Source: Paraspadella gotoi (taxonomy: Eukaryota; Chaetognatha). From it: a stretch of 64,000 bases of DNA. Under the pieces are notes generated by a model that made no database searches, was not told where the DNA came from, and saw nothing but the letters and a program-made list of their open reading frames with translations. The stretch covers positions 2,801,631 through 2,865,630 of the forward strand of contig CM119267.1 of assembly GCA_051294375.1 (NCBI GenBank), read 5' to 3'. Shown here in pieces: positions 26,265 through 38,929 of the stretch (positions are counted from its first letter, which is position 1; each line of letters starts with the position of its first letter). The position numbers were made by a program, and so were the translations under genes.

Positions 26265-26315
26265 CGCGGGGGTCGGCAAATCGCGGGGGTCGGCAAATCG
26301 CGGGGGTCGGCAAAT
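26265..26315 (+). repeat. Three perfect 17-bp tandem repeats
   Basis: CGCGGGGGTCGGCAAAT three times without a mismatch, in a GC-rich island (26010-26330) of T-box intron 1. Possible regulatory cluster or slippage product. Confidence 0.8.
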
Positions 26316-27071
26316 CTCAATCACAAATTAGCCGGAGGACGAGAAAATATGAAAAGAGCAGCGAAATGGAAATTATAATTATTACTACAATACTAGATAG
26401 AAATAATATATCTAGTACTCTCGTAAAAAAAAAATTGACCCAAATTTTATATTTGCTTGTTCTCAGCTCGGCGCTAAATCCGCGACTTCCTTTGACGTCG
26501 GTGGCGCCATCTGGACCCGAAAGGGCCACCGTTAGGGGGGGCGATGGAGTCCCACGAGGGCGAGCCGTCGGGGGCCCAGCCGCACGGATCTGGGCCTTAG
26601 GTTTTTGTTTTCTTCTCAAAGGCGCCGGACCCCGATGGAGCGAATGCGGCCCCGATATTTTGTCCTGAAGAGGGCTAACAATTATCAGAAAGCCAGAGAG
26701 AGAGAGAGAGAGAGAGGCAATCTCGATTGTCATTCTCTCGCTCTCGTTCTCTCTCTCTCTCGCTCTCTCTCGCTCTCGCTCTCTCGCTCGTTCGCGGTTT
26801 ATCATCACTCCATTATCAGCCGTGACAAACGGTCGCCCCTGATCGAGCGAAAGAGATGCGCTCTGGCCTCAACTTGAGAGCGACGCCGAGGTCGGCGAGT
26901 CATTAGCGAGTCTGAGAGCCAGCGAGCGAGAGACAGAGAGTGCCTCGGAATGGGATTTGCTGCGACGTGAGTTACTATGTCTTCACTGAACTTTTTTATT
27001 TGAAGGTTTTTTTTCCTTTTCATTTCTTCTTATCAATTTTCTTTTCTCTTTTCTTTTCTTTTTTTTCTTTT

Positions 27072-27174
27072 TTTTTCTTTTCTTTTCTTTTCTTTTCTTT
27101 TCTTTTCTTTTCTTTTCTTTTCTTTTCTTTTCTTTTCTTTTCTTTTCTTTTCTTTTCTTTTCTTTTCTTTTCTT
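27072..27174 (+). repeat. (TTTTC)n microsatellite in T-box intron 1
   Basis: About twenty nearly perfect TTTTC units. Other clear arrays in the window: (GAAA)n 29160-29242; (CT)n 13208-13244, 29514-29576, 31040-31088, 49752-49802 and 50037-50098; (GA)n 42808-42876 and 59513-59549; (CTAT)n 32776-32802; (TGTCTC)n 37066-37094; (GAAT)n 56043-56087. Confidence 0.95.
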
Positions 27175-28189
27175 AACTTAGTTTCTTTCTAAAGTTGCAT
27201 TTTGTTTAATCCTGCCATTCCTTATAAAATTAAATCGAATTTGTCAGAAAAGGTCCTGAAGGAAATTCTTGTATTGATTTCTTTTCCCGCTGAGGCTAAA
27301 AATATTCAAAGTCCAATTGATTTGTCGTCATCTTCATCATCGTCGCTTCTTACCACATGGTTCTCGGTCGTCGTCGTTTTCGCGGTTCCACTCGTTAAAT
27401 AATAAATAAATAAATAAATATTAAATATTCATCTCTTACATAAGTCTTTATACATTGTAACAAAAATTTTTTAAAAAAATAAATTGAGAGAATTTCAATG
27501 CCGATTGACGTTAATAAACTACGCTCTTTTTTTTTACGAGATTAGTTTTCGAGCCGCCGCCCGTAAATCCATCATCAAATCGGGGCGAACGGGGACGCGT
27601 CCGGAGAATTTTCTGTGTCACCGATTCGCCAATTAGGAGCGACGGCGAAAAATCGATTCATTATATCCCAAGTTAATTCGGAGTAAAAAAAAATGGGAAC
27701 GCGGGGAAAAAGAGGAAAAAAATATCGGGACGAGAGATGCGCCGCAGGTCCAAAGGCAATTGGGGACGGAGAATGAGAAGAGAGAGAGAGAAGAGAAGAG
27801 AGACAGAGAGAGAGCAGAGAGAGAGAGAGAGAGAGAAGAGACGTCACGTGACCATCTCAGATGGGAAAGTATTAAGAGAGACGCGACAACCGAAAGAAGA
27901 CCAGCCCACTGGGGAACGAGAAAGAAAGATACGCAAGTGACCAAGACGAGAATCAATTAACTGTTCACGACGGAGGTCTCTACCGATCTCTCTCGATCAT
28001 CGTGATCCCAGCGTAACAGTCGGGGATTATACACAGAAACCGATCCCCGGCGGGCCCGAAGAGAGAGACGAGGAGAGAGAGAGAAGAGAGAAGAGAGAGA
28101 GAGAAGAGAGAGAGAAGAGAGAGAGAAGAGAGAGGAGAGAAGAGAGGAGAACGTTAAAGTAAGAAAGAGAAGAAAATTTGCTAATAAAG

Positions 28190-28762
28190 TTGGTGAAAAA
28201 AAACGGATTGGATAAAGTTGTTCTCTGGTTGTTCTCAGTGGCGTAATATAAAGGCTATTTTATTTTTATATTTTTACAGAGCGATTTTAAGCTGTAGGCA
28301 AAACGCGTGAAAAACGTAATGTTGTTTATGTTTGGTCTTTGTGCTTTGAAGAATTGAAATGAGGGAGAGAAGAGGCGAGAAGGAGAGACGAAGAGACGAG
28401 CAGAGGAATGAACGGGACAAATTTTTCGTTATCACCCTCTCTCTCCCATTTCGCGCACTTTGTCGATTCGCATACTGCGTTCGCCCTGCAAACCACAAAA
28501 CCGGGAAGCGATTTTTCTTTTAATGTGTCGCGATCGCCAGTACAAGTTATANNNNNNNNNNNNNNNNNNNNNNNNNAAAAAAAACGGATTGGATAAATTG
28601 TTCTCTGGCGTAATTAAAGGCTTTTTATTATTTTTACAGCGATTTAGCTGTAGCAAAAAAGGGAAACGTATTTGTTTGGTCTTTGTGCTTTGAATGTAAA
28701 TGAGGGAGAGAGCGAGAGAGAGAGAGAGAGAGAGAATGACGGGAAAATTTTTCGTTATCTCT
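28190..28762 (+). repeat. Small duplicated block around a 25-N gap in T-box intron 1
   Basis: 28196-28450 (AAACGGATTGGATAAA through GACAAATTTTTCGTTATC) is an inflated version of 28577-28762; the gap 28552-28576 separates them. Again the left copy carries extra inserted bases. Confidence 0.8.
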
Positions 28763-29189
28763 CTCTTCGATCTCGCTTGGCACCGAAGGATTCTTTTATG
28801 NNNNNNNNNNNNNNNNNNNNNNNNNNNNNNNNNNNNNNNNNNNNNNNNNNNNNNNNNNNNNNNNNNNNNNNNNNNNNNNNNNNNNNNNNNNNNNNNNNNN
28901 NNNNNNNNNNNNNNNNNNNNNNNNNNNNNNNNNNNNNNNNNNNNNNNNNNNNNNNNNNNNNNNNNNNNNNNNNNNNNNNNNNNNNNNNNNNNNNNNNGAG
29001 AGAGAGTGCGCGCGAATAAAAGTTATGGTTGCCGACGTTCGGGGTCAATATCAGACTTTCTCACCTATAAAATTATTTTTTTTAAATTTTAACATAAGGG
29101 GCATAGTTCTTACTTTTTTACCTAATTTTAAGTTTTGAGATTTTGATAACAATAATGAGAGAGAGAAAGAAAGAAAGAAAGAAAGAAAG

Positions 29190-29240
<51 letters not shown>

Positions 29241-29508
29241 AAAGAAATAAAAAGACACTGACATCTCCCTTTCAAAGCAGACCGAAATCCGGCGGAGCCA
29301 ACGCAATTTAGGGTCATAGGATTTGTCTGTACAAACAAGGAATTTATTGAAAGGCCTCCTCCTCTTTCCTCCTCCTCCTCCTCTTCCTCCTCTTCTTCTT
29401 CCTCCTCCTCTTCCTCCTTCCCCCTCCTTTGCGATAAAGATCTTTCAACATCACGGATGGCGCTTTTTCGGGTTCTTGACAGCTCTTGTAAGACAAAAGC
29501 TCGAAAAC

Positions 29509-29578
<70 letters not shown>

Positions 29579-31035
29579 ATCTTCCCGCCTGTCTCGCCTT
29601 TCCCTGCTGCGCCTGATTCGTCCCTCCCTTTTTTCGGAAGGCGCCGTATTGTCAGCTTTGGTTCCAATGCCTAATTTAAACCGGACTGGGATTTCTGTTA
29701 GGTCTTTCTATGCCTTCTTTCTTTTTTCTTTTTTTTCTTTTCATCCGGTTTCTCTTTCTTTTTTTTTCCTTTCTTTCTTTTTTTGCTTTTCCTTTTTCTC
29801 TTATTTTTTCCCCTTTTCAGTTTTTTATTATTTTACTTTTTTCTTTTTCAATTTTTTTTTTACTTTTTTTTTCGCTTGGAAGTGACATGGAATCACTATA
29901 GCGTCGCCGTCGCGTACCTTAATCGCGCCTTTTAAATTTAATATGTCTGAGANNNNNNNNNNNNNNNNNNNNNNNNNNNNNNNNNNNNNNNNNNNNGTGC
30001 ATGCCGTCCTCACCAATCTTTGTGTGTGCAATTTTTTCAGATTTTGTCGCTTTCGGTTCTTCAATGACAGATGTTTTTATGACTCCTTTCGAGTGCCACC
30101 TGAAAGAGCGAGAGAGAGAGAGAAAAAAAAAGAGAGAGAGAGAGGTTTTTGAAGCCTCGGGAGTCAAGGACCAATGACGCCGAGAGCCGTCAAACCTGGA
30201 GTGGATCGTCCCAAGTCGCGGAAGCGTAGACCGATTTCTTTCTTTATTTCTTTCTCTCTCTATCTTTCTTTCTTTATCTCTTTCTTTCTATCTTTCTTTT
30301 TTCTCTTACTTTCTTTATTTTTGTGTTGACAAAGCGATTGAAGGCGCGAAAGGCCGACGACGACGACGACGACGACGACCAAGGCGCCGATCTCCTCCTT
30401 CATTCGATCTTCAATTTCAATCGATAAAAATCCTAGTTTTGTTTTTTTTTTTTATCTTTCTTTTTTTTTACTTTTTGTCGCTTCTGCGGTCGAGACTCTA
30501 TTAAACATTTTAGTTAATAAAAAAGGGGCTTCAATATTGTACTTAATGAACTTTAAGACAAGTGTACAAAGTGTATTGTAGCCGCTTTCATCGTTGATAC
30601 ATTCGTCCGATGCTTTTGATCTAAAAAGTCACTCTCTCTCTCTTTCACTCTCCGCCTCTATTGATGCCTTAATTTGTTTGAAAAAGANNNNNNNNNNNNN
30701 NNNNNNNNNNNNNNNNNNNNNNNNNNNNNNNNNNNNNNNNNNNNNNNNNNNNNNNNNNNNNNNNNNNNNNNNNNNNNNNNNNNNNNNNNNNNNNNNNNNN
30801 NNNNNNNNNNNNNNNNNNNNNNNNNNNNNNNNNNNNNNNNNNNNNNNNNNNNNNNNNNNNNNNNNNNNNNNNNNNNNNNNNNNNNNNNNNNNNNNNNNNN
30901 NNNNNNNNNNNNNGACAGACAGACAGACTGAATTATCCTCAGAAAATCTTGAGGAGTAAGTGTGACGAAGAAGAATCTCTGTTTGTTGTTTTCAAAGAAT
31001 CACGATCCAGTGTAAGAAGAGGAATCTTAATCTAA

Positions 31036-31098
<63 letters not shown>

Positions 31099-31429
31099 AA
31101 TCCTCCTTCCCGGTCGACCCGCTCGCGTGTGCCCCTCTCGCCGCGGCTGAATTTAATCTTCTTTTCTCCTTTTGAGTCGCGAGTTTGACGCCGCCGCCTT
31201 CACCGCCGGGCGGAACGCCTCTCCCGGACGAGGTGTTGGAGGGTCGTGCTTTCGCGATGGGGTGTTTGGTAGCGGCAAAGGCGGCGGCGGTGGCGGTGGC
31301 GGCGGATTATCGTTTTTCCAAGTAACGACGAATGGACTTCAGTCTTCACTTTAGCAATCGACGTCGACGCTAATGTTTTCGGCTCTCTTTTCTCAGAACG
31401 TCCCATTTCTTAAATTCTAAATTCTTAAA

Positions 31430-31600
31430 CTTATAATCCTAACCGCAATACCTAGTTTTTAACTCTAACCCTTAATGTTAAACCCTAGCGCCTAACCTTA
31501 ATCCTTAACCTTAATCACTAACCTAATCTATAACCTAATCCTTAATTCCTAATTTAGTATGAAATAGGGCGTTCTGGAAAAATAAGGCCTTCACCCTTCC
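31430..31600 (+). repeat. Degenerate telomere-like CCTAA/CCCTTAA array, copy 1
   Basis: About 130 bp of imperfect TAACCTTAA / CTAACCCTTAA / ACCTAATC words, followed by AGGGCGTTCTGGAAAAATAA. The same kind of array, followed by the same GGCGTTCTGGGAAA motif, occurs at 42140-42380, 47030-47290 and 48007-48145. The last three belong to the duplicated intron block; this one is independent. So it is a dispersed repeat, not a chromosome end. Confidence 0.6.
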
Positions 31601-31715
31601 TTCCCTTCCCTGTCCAGAGTCTGACGTCACCCTTCTCAACAAGTGTCTATCTTTGTGTCGAATTTGTTTACCGAAGAGTAGTGGAAACAAATACTGGTTC
31701 TTTTTTCATAGATAA

Positions 31716-31749
<34 letters not shown>

Positions 31750-34700
31750 TGAGACTTCGCTGCGAGCTTCACACCCGCGGTCGTCTTTCTCTCGACTTTC
31801 CTAACGAACTCGAGGCCATAAAACAGAAGGAGGCCGAAAAAAAAATTTCAATTCTTTTCGCTCTCTAGAATATATTTCTAGAGAGAGAGAGAGACAGGGA
31901 CAGAGACAGGAAGACGACAGAGACTGAGAGAGCGAGAAAATTGAATTCGATAAGAAGAAACAATTAACTGAATTTCCATTTTCTTTCTCTTTTCTCCTCC
32001 ACGGCTCCAGTCTGAAATTGTTTCCTTTATCTTTCGTCAAAGAGAGAGAGAGAGAGAGAGATAGAATGAGGCGAATTGAAGTTTCTCTCACGTTTTTAGA
32101 GAATCGATCTCACGTTGGCGTCGGTTTCATTGAGACAAGGAGTTTAATTTAAAAAAAATAATAATTAGTATATTTAAATAATATTATATTATATAATACA
32201 AGTAATTTTGCAACTTTCATAAGGAAAGATAAAGAATCGATGAAAACTTTATATTAAAAAGTTATAGATCCATATATAGGTATTATATCTGTATTATTAT
32301 TATTATTAGTGTTATTATTGTATTATTATAGTATTATTATTATAGATGTATTATATATGTATTTTATTTCGTAGGCTTAATATAATTCTCTGCATCGATT
32401 CCTATTATTAATGTGGACCTTTTTGAGAATAACTAATCTCTTTCTCTCTCTNNNNNNNNNNNNNNNNNNNNNNNNNNNNNNNNNNNNNNNNNNNNNNNNN
32501 NNNNNNNNNNNNNNNNNNNNNNNNNNNNNNNNNNNNNNNNNNNNNNNNNNNNNNNNNNNNNNNNNNNNNNNNNNNNNNNNNNNNNNNNNNNNNNNNNNNN
32601 NNNNNNNNNNNNNNNNNNNNNNNNNNNNNNNNNNNNNNNNNNNNNNNNNNNNNNNNNNNCGGCGTCGACCAGTTCGCTGCTTCTCCTCTTCCTCATTCTG
32701 CTTCAAATGATTTTCTCACCTCGATTCTTAATCCTTGAAAATGCAGAGATCCAGTTCCGGTGTGAGAGCTCTCTCTCTATCTATCTATCTATCTATCTAT
32801 GTATCTCTCTCTCTCTCTCTCTCTCTCTAAAAGATGAGATAAATAGGATTGAGATTAATATATGATTAACGGATGAGGTCAATAATTTACTTTAATTGTT
32901 TAATGATAGATATGCTTCTTCACTTCTCTCTTTACTATATTAGAGTTACAATGGATCTGGAAGGAAGACTTGATATGTTTTATCCATATGAATTATATTA
33001 TGGTATATTGATGATTATTGGAGTTATATCCTCATTATTCTCATATTACTAGTGTCGCTTATTTATTTAATATTCTGACTTGGGTATTAGATTATATTAT
33101 TATTAGTGTTATTTCCATCTGTTATATTATTCTATTATGATTTATTTTGTATATTAGTATGTATATATATCTATAGGTATATATATTTGATTATTATCAA
33201 TTTTATTGATATGTGTTATTATACTTTGACGCTGACAATTGTTTCGGCTCAAGATGTAATTCGTATGCCATTTACTGTTTTCGAGTCATGGTCTTTTAAT
33301 GTAACATGTTGGATAAATTTGAAGATCTCACTGGATTCGTTTATGTGTTGTTCCACTAGTAAAAGAGTTAGATAGGTGGAGACAGAGAACGATGAGAGTT
33401 AGTGAATATGTGAAAAGAAGAATCGAAAGTAGTATCTCTTTCTTGGCTTTAACAGTTTTGCTAAACAATTACTGACGTACATTGAGAAAATGTGCGACAG
33501 GTCTCTCGGATCAGTGCTGTGGGTGAGGTAACTAGATTTTAGAGCGAAGGCCAGTTCTGTTGAATAATCTGTATGTGTCACAAAAGAAGTGAAAATTTGT
33601 ATTCAATCGCATAGCGAGACGTAGCTGTAGAGAGAGTGCATGCACGGGTGCTAATCTCGTCAATACTTCTCGTTCGCTCTTCACTCGCTCTCTCCGCCTC
33701 AACGTGTACGTGGGATAAAATGCAGAAGGAAATGGATGGGCGGGCGAGGAGGTAGGAACTAAAAGGGGTGAGGGCGCTAGAGGTGAGAGGGTCCCTTCGG
33801 GCCGCTAGACTTTCTTCACCCGCGGCCCTATCGCATCTGTTCGATGCCGGTGCGCAGTCGACACATTCGCTGTCTTCTGGCCTTTGCCTGGCATTCTGCT
33901 GCGTCATCAATTATGAGTTCTGTCTCGTATCCATTTTCTGGAATTCTTAATCGCTATGAAAATTGCAGAGATCCAGTTATCCGAAGTGATGGAGATGCTC
34001 TCTGCACTCTATCTCAAATACTTAAGAGTTATCTTAGATTCTAATGTGGACTCAATTTTTCTTTCGCTTACTCTCCTCGTCGCTGGCTCTTCTCTCTTTA
34101 TCTATTCCTTTTTTTTCCTTAGCTTTTTTTAAAGAATATACGTAAGGCCACTACAAAAAGCTATTTTCTCCTTAAAACTTGTAATAAAACTGCCTAGCTG
34201 TATGTATAAATATCTGAGCCGTCTGTGCACTAATTTCATCTGGCTCAGTGATCATATAAAAAATGTCTCTGTCTCTCGTTATGTCTCAATAATTCTGCTT
34301 TATTTTTCCTCGTCGTAGAGTCATGCGGTAACTACGATCTTTCGAAGTTTTGCGCCCTGCATCCGTTATGCTTCTTTCATTCTCTTCGTTCGGTCTCTTC
34401 TCTCCTCCTGATCTATCTTCTCTCGTCTCTCTTTCTCACACATCTTCCAGGTGTCCAGAAAGGGTGTGCGCGGTAAATATCTCTTCGCCCTCCTCGTTCT
34501 TCCCTTTCTTCCGCCTCGTTTACCCCTCTTGCCGCCTCTTCCACGTCGTTCCCAGGTCGTATCGCCAGTGTGGGCACCGGATTTGCCTGCTTGCCTCTCC
34601 GCAGCGCGGCTGAGGGGTCAAAGATGTTTGCGCATGTAGAGACTGGGCGGCACGGGTTGTCTCAGCGTGACTGACCCTGTTACGAATGTGTAGGGTCGCG

Positions 34701-35966
34701 CTTGTGCGCGAGGCCGAACCGTACTCGGTGGTTCACGCCGCTTTCGCCGTACTGCGAGATGGGGTCCGGGGGGATTAGGATCGGGGCTGTTCATTTGAGA
34801 GGGTGGCAGAAAACGGCATGAGGCCTTGGGAGGGTTAGGTCGTTTTTAAAAGGCGAGTGGAGGTTAAAATGACCGAACGACTGCACGACGAACAAGATGA
34901 CGACGTAACCGACGAACAAGTAATGGATCCGAATCGACGACGAACACGAATGAACTGACGAAAGCGGACGCAACAAGCATTTGTATCGACGATCGACGAC
35001 ACACCGAAGATGATCGCACGACGATCGAACAATGATGGACGACCGAGTCGTACGAACATNNNNNNNNNNNNNNNNNNNNNNNNNACGAACAAGATGACGA
35101 CGACGACGAACAAGATGACGACGAAAACTCGTGAAAGTAGAATCTTTAAAAAAAGTTAAATAGTTTTAAAAAAATTATACAGTGTTACAGGGATACATAC
35201 CGAATTTTTTTCTTTCATATTTGTCAACCAAATTTTATTTTAGCGAGCGATTTTTTTGCAACAAAATATAAACTAATTTGCTAACCAATTTCATCTTGTT
35301 ATCTTTATCCTTCCGTTCGTTCTATTCCATTTCCAGCGCGTCACACATATCACCGAATTATGCCTCGATTATTTATCAAAAAGCCGCGATAGTTAAGAGC
35401 CATAAGTGTAAAAAAACACCGCTTGGGGGCCTTTTTTTGCTAATATTTAAATTAATATTCATATTTTAAAAAAAAAAGCCCAACGTTTTGCGTTCCTCGG
35501 AGAATGAGCTACTAATAGCGTAGGACTTTTACTTTTTTTTGTTTTAATTTTATACATAGATTGTACATGAATTAAAAAGAAGGAAAAAAAATCATAAAAT
35601 TAAAACAAAAAAACGGCGAGAATTTTGGGGAAACTTCCTCTGACAGCCAATTAACGCTAGTGTCAACGCTAATAGCCCCCATATGGCAGAGCCTCGTTTC
35701 AACGAAAAATGACCTTAGAAATATTCTAACGGCGATGAGGGAGAGAGAGAGAGAGAGACGCAATAAAAAAAGGGGAGAAAAAGAAAGAAAAAGAGAGATA
35801 GATATATATGCATGTAAAAAAAGAGCGTCAATACTGCTTAAAAGTATAAAACGAATTTAAGCGCCTAGTGTGAACTTTATTACCTTCGCCATTTTTTAAT
35901 AAAAAAAAGGATTTCTTTAATTTCTTTTTTTAATTCTTTTTGATCCTTATAGGGGACATTTTCTCT

Positions 35967-36066
35967 TTCGTCTCCCTTTAATAGCGACTCTCGCTCCCCT
36001 TAAAAGCGACTTTTTCTCTCGCTCCCCTTAAAAGCGACTTTCTCTCTCGCTCCCCTTAAAAGCGAC
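35967..36066 (+). repeat. Short tandem repeat of about 28 bp
   Basis: Three to four units containing CTCGCTCCCCTTAAAAGCGA with a variable T/C spacer, in T-box intron 1. Confidence 0.8.
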
Positions 36067-37824
36067 AGCTGCGTCGCGGCGAAGATGGAAGAGAAAAAAA
36101 ACTCTAGTCGTCGGGATTTCGTTCCAATTTTTTTTTTTTTNNNNNNNNNNNNNNNNNNNNNNNNNNNNNNNNNNNNNNNNNNNNNNNNNNNNNNNNNNNN
36201 NNNNNNNNNNNNNNNNNNNNNNNNNNNNNNNNNNNNNNNNNNNNNNNNNNNNNNNNNNNNNNNNNNNNNNNNNNNNNNNNNNNNNNNNNNNNNNNNNNNN
36301 NNNNNNNNNNNNNNNNNNNNNNNNNNNNNNNNGAAGAAGAAAATATTAAAAATATATTTTTGTGTTGCTAAAATCCTTTAATTTTTTCCCTTTATCGCTT
36401 TTCATATCTCTTTTCTCGATCTCTTTCTCTCTCTTTTAATCTCTCTCTCTTTAATCTCTCTCTCTCTTCCTCTGACCTTGTTGAATTCACTCAGCTCCGC
36501 TTCCCGACTCCGGCGTGGCCATCCGTGCTGCCCTCTTCACGAGATCAACGGTGAACAGTCNNNNNNNNNNNNNNNNNNNNNNNNNNNNNNNNNNNNNNNN
36601 NNNNNNNNNNNNNNNNNNNNNNNNNNNNNNNNNNNNNNNNNNNNNNNNNNNNNNNNNNNNNNNNNNNNNNNNNNNNNNNNNNNNNNNNNNNNNNNNNNNN
36701 NNNNNNNNNNNNNNNNNNNNNNNNNNNNNNNNNNNNNNNNNNNNNNNNNNNNNNNNNNNNNNNNNNNNNNNNNNNNNNNNNNNNNNNNNNNNNNNNNNNN
36801 NNNNNNNNNNNNNNNNNNNNNNNNNNNNNNNNNNNNNNNNNNNNNNNNNNNNNNNNNNNNNNNNNNNNNNNNNNNNNNNNNNNNNNNNNNNNNNNNNNNN
36901 NNNNNNNNNNNNNNNNNNNNNNNNNNNNNNNNNNNNNNNNNTTTTGTCCATTAACACCAGCCAAACGGGTCACGTATAAACGCGAAAGTAATTTCTGTCT
37001 TTTTTCAGGATTTTAGTGACGACGCCCTTTGTACGTGATACCGACCCATTATCGCTCATCTTGTGTCTCTGTCTCTGTCTCTGTCTCTGTCTCCCTACTC
37101 TATATAATCCCCTCCCCTTTTTCGGACCCAATGATTTTTTTTTTCTGTTTTGATTCCGTCTATTGACTCATTGTGCAAAAACTTGGATATATTTACTTCC
37201 CGGTCTCATTTAATTTTGTAGCGATTATCTCTATAAACCCAAATTGATGCGCGCGCAAAAGACTAGATGACTCGATCCGACGTTACCCTCTCCCCCCCCA
37301 ACTCGTCGACGATTAAGGAACATATTTTGATACGGGTTTGACAAAATCCCTCGTAAAGATACGATTTTTGTACCCCGAAAAATTGGATTTAAGCGGCGAT
37401 TTAGTGAACAAATATAAATAAATGTGTCGCAATGAGGATTTAGTGCGCAGATATAAATGAATAAGTCACAATGATTGATGATGACCGTAAAAATAAAATA
37501 AAAAAATACTGATACGATTCCGCGAAGCTTGAGCGCCTCTCGCGATATCGATCACTGCAACGTTTTAGTGTAAACAGAGAAGTTTATTATTTGAAAACAA
37601 TGAAGCTTATGATGATTGCAATGGTTAAGGAAAGTAAAGCTCGTTTTTTAAAGATTATATTGACAAAAATTGAAAATTTCGAAGACAGTTCAAGAGAGAT
37701 AATATCATTAGTATAAAGTGATTAAGTGGATTACCTAGATTCAATCATGAAAATGAATTCAATTCAGTGAAACTCCAACATTTATACATACATATAAAGA
37801 AAAACCACCCTTTATTACAATTAA

Positions 37825-38229
<405 letters not shown>

Positions 38230-38440
38230 TAAAGCTTGAATGATACTTTTCTAAAAAAGAAACAAAAAAATATATAATTTACTGCAGAAATCAGAAAATA
38301 ATCTGAGCTAATTTCTTTTTTCTTATCAAGAATGACAAATAATTTTCTCTCAACATTTTTTTCCCAAGTCGACAAAAACATAAAATCAAAAAAGCACTTT
38401 TATTTTTTTCCCTTTCCTTTTTGTTTCTCGCGAAAGAGAG

Positions 38441-38473
<33 letters not shown>

Positions 38474-38929
38474 AGAGGAGAGGACGAATAAATCTTTTTC
38501 TAGGGAAGAAGCTCGCAGGGTGAGGTTAGGTCCGCGTGGTGGCGTAGGTAACGGTGGGATAGGGTTGGACACGTGACAGCAGGAGAGCGCTGGTAGGTGC
38601 TAGGCTGGCGCGAAAGCGAAGGTGATCTGCATGAGTTCAGTGGTCGGCGGAGGATACGGATGCCGTCTAGAGTCATAGGGCGGGAGCTATCATCCAGCTC
38701 GTCGTCTGCGTCTCGTCTCTCGTCTCAGTCTCTTCTTCTCTCTCTCTCTCATGCGGATCTTCTCATCTTCTCTGCGTCGTCGGATCTCTCCTTCTCGCGC
38801 CGACTCTCGTAAGTGGCCGAAAGACTCAAACTCAAACGTTCAGAGAAAATCTACGCAGATCATTGTAGTGTTAGTTTGTATACTAAAACGATAAATACTA
38901 GCCGTCCGGTGGAGAAAGTGGAGAAGCGT

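Noticed and set aside
26265-26315. Regular repeats as a CRISPR array
   Set aside because: Units are directly adjacent without spacers, and the window is clearly animal DNA.
31430-31560. A chromosome end, from telomere-like words
   Set aside because: The array is short and degenerate, lies inside a gene intron, and recurs elsewhere with the same flank.
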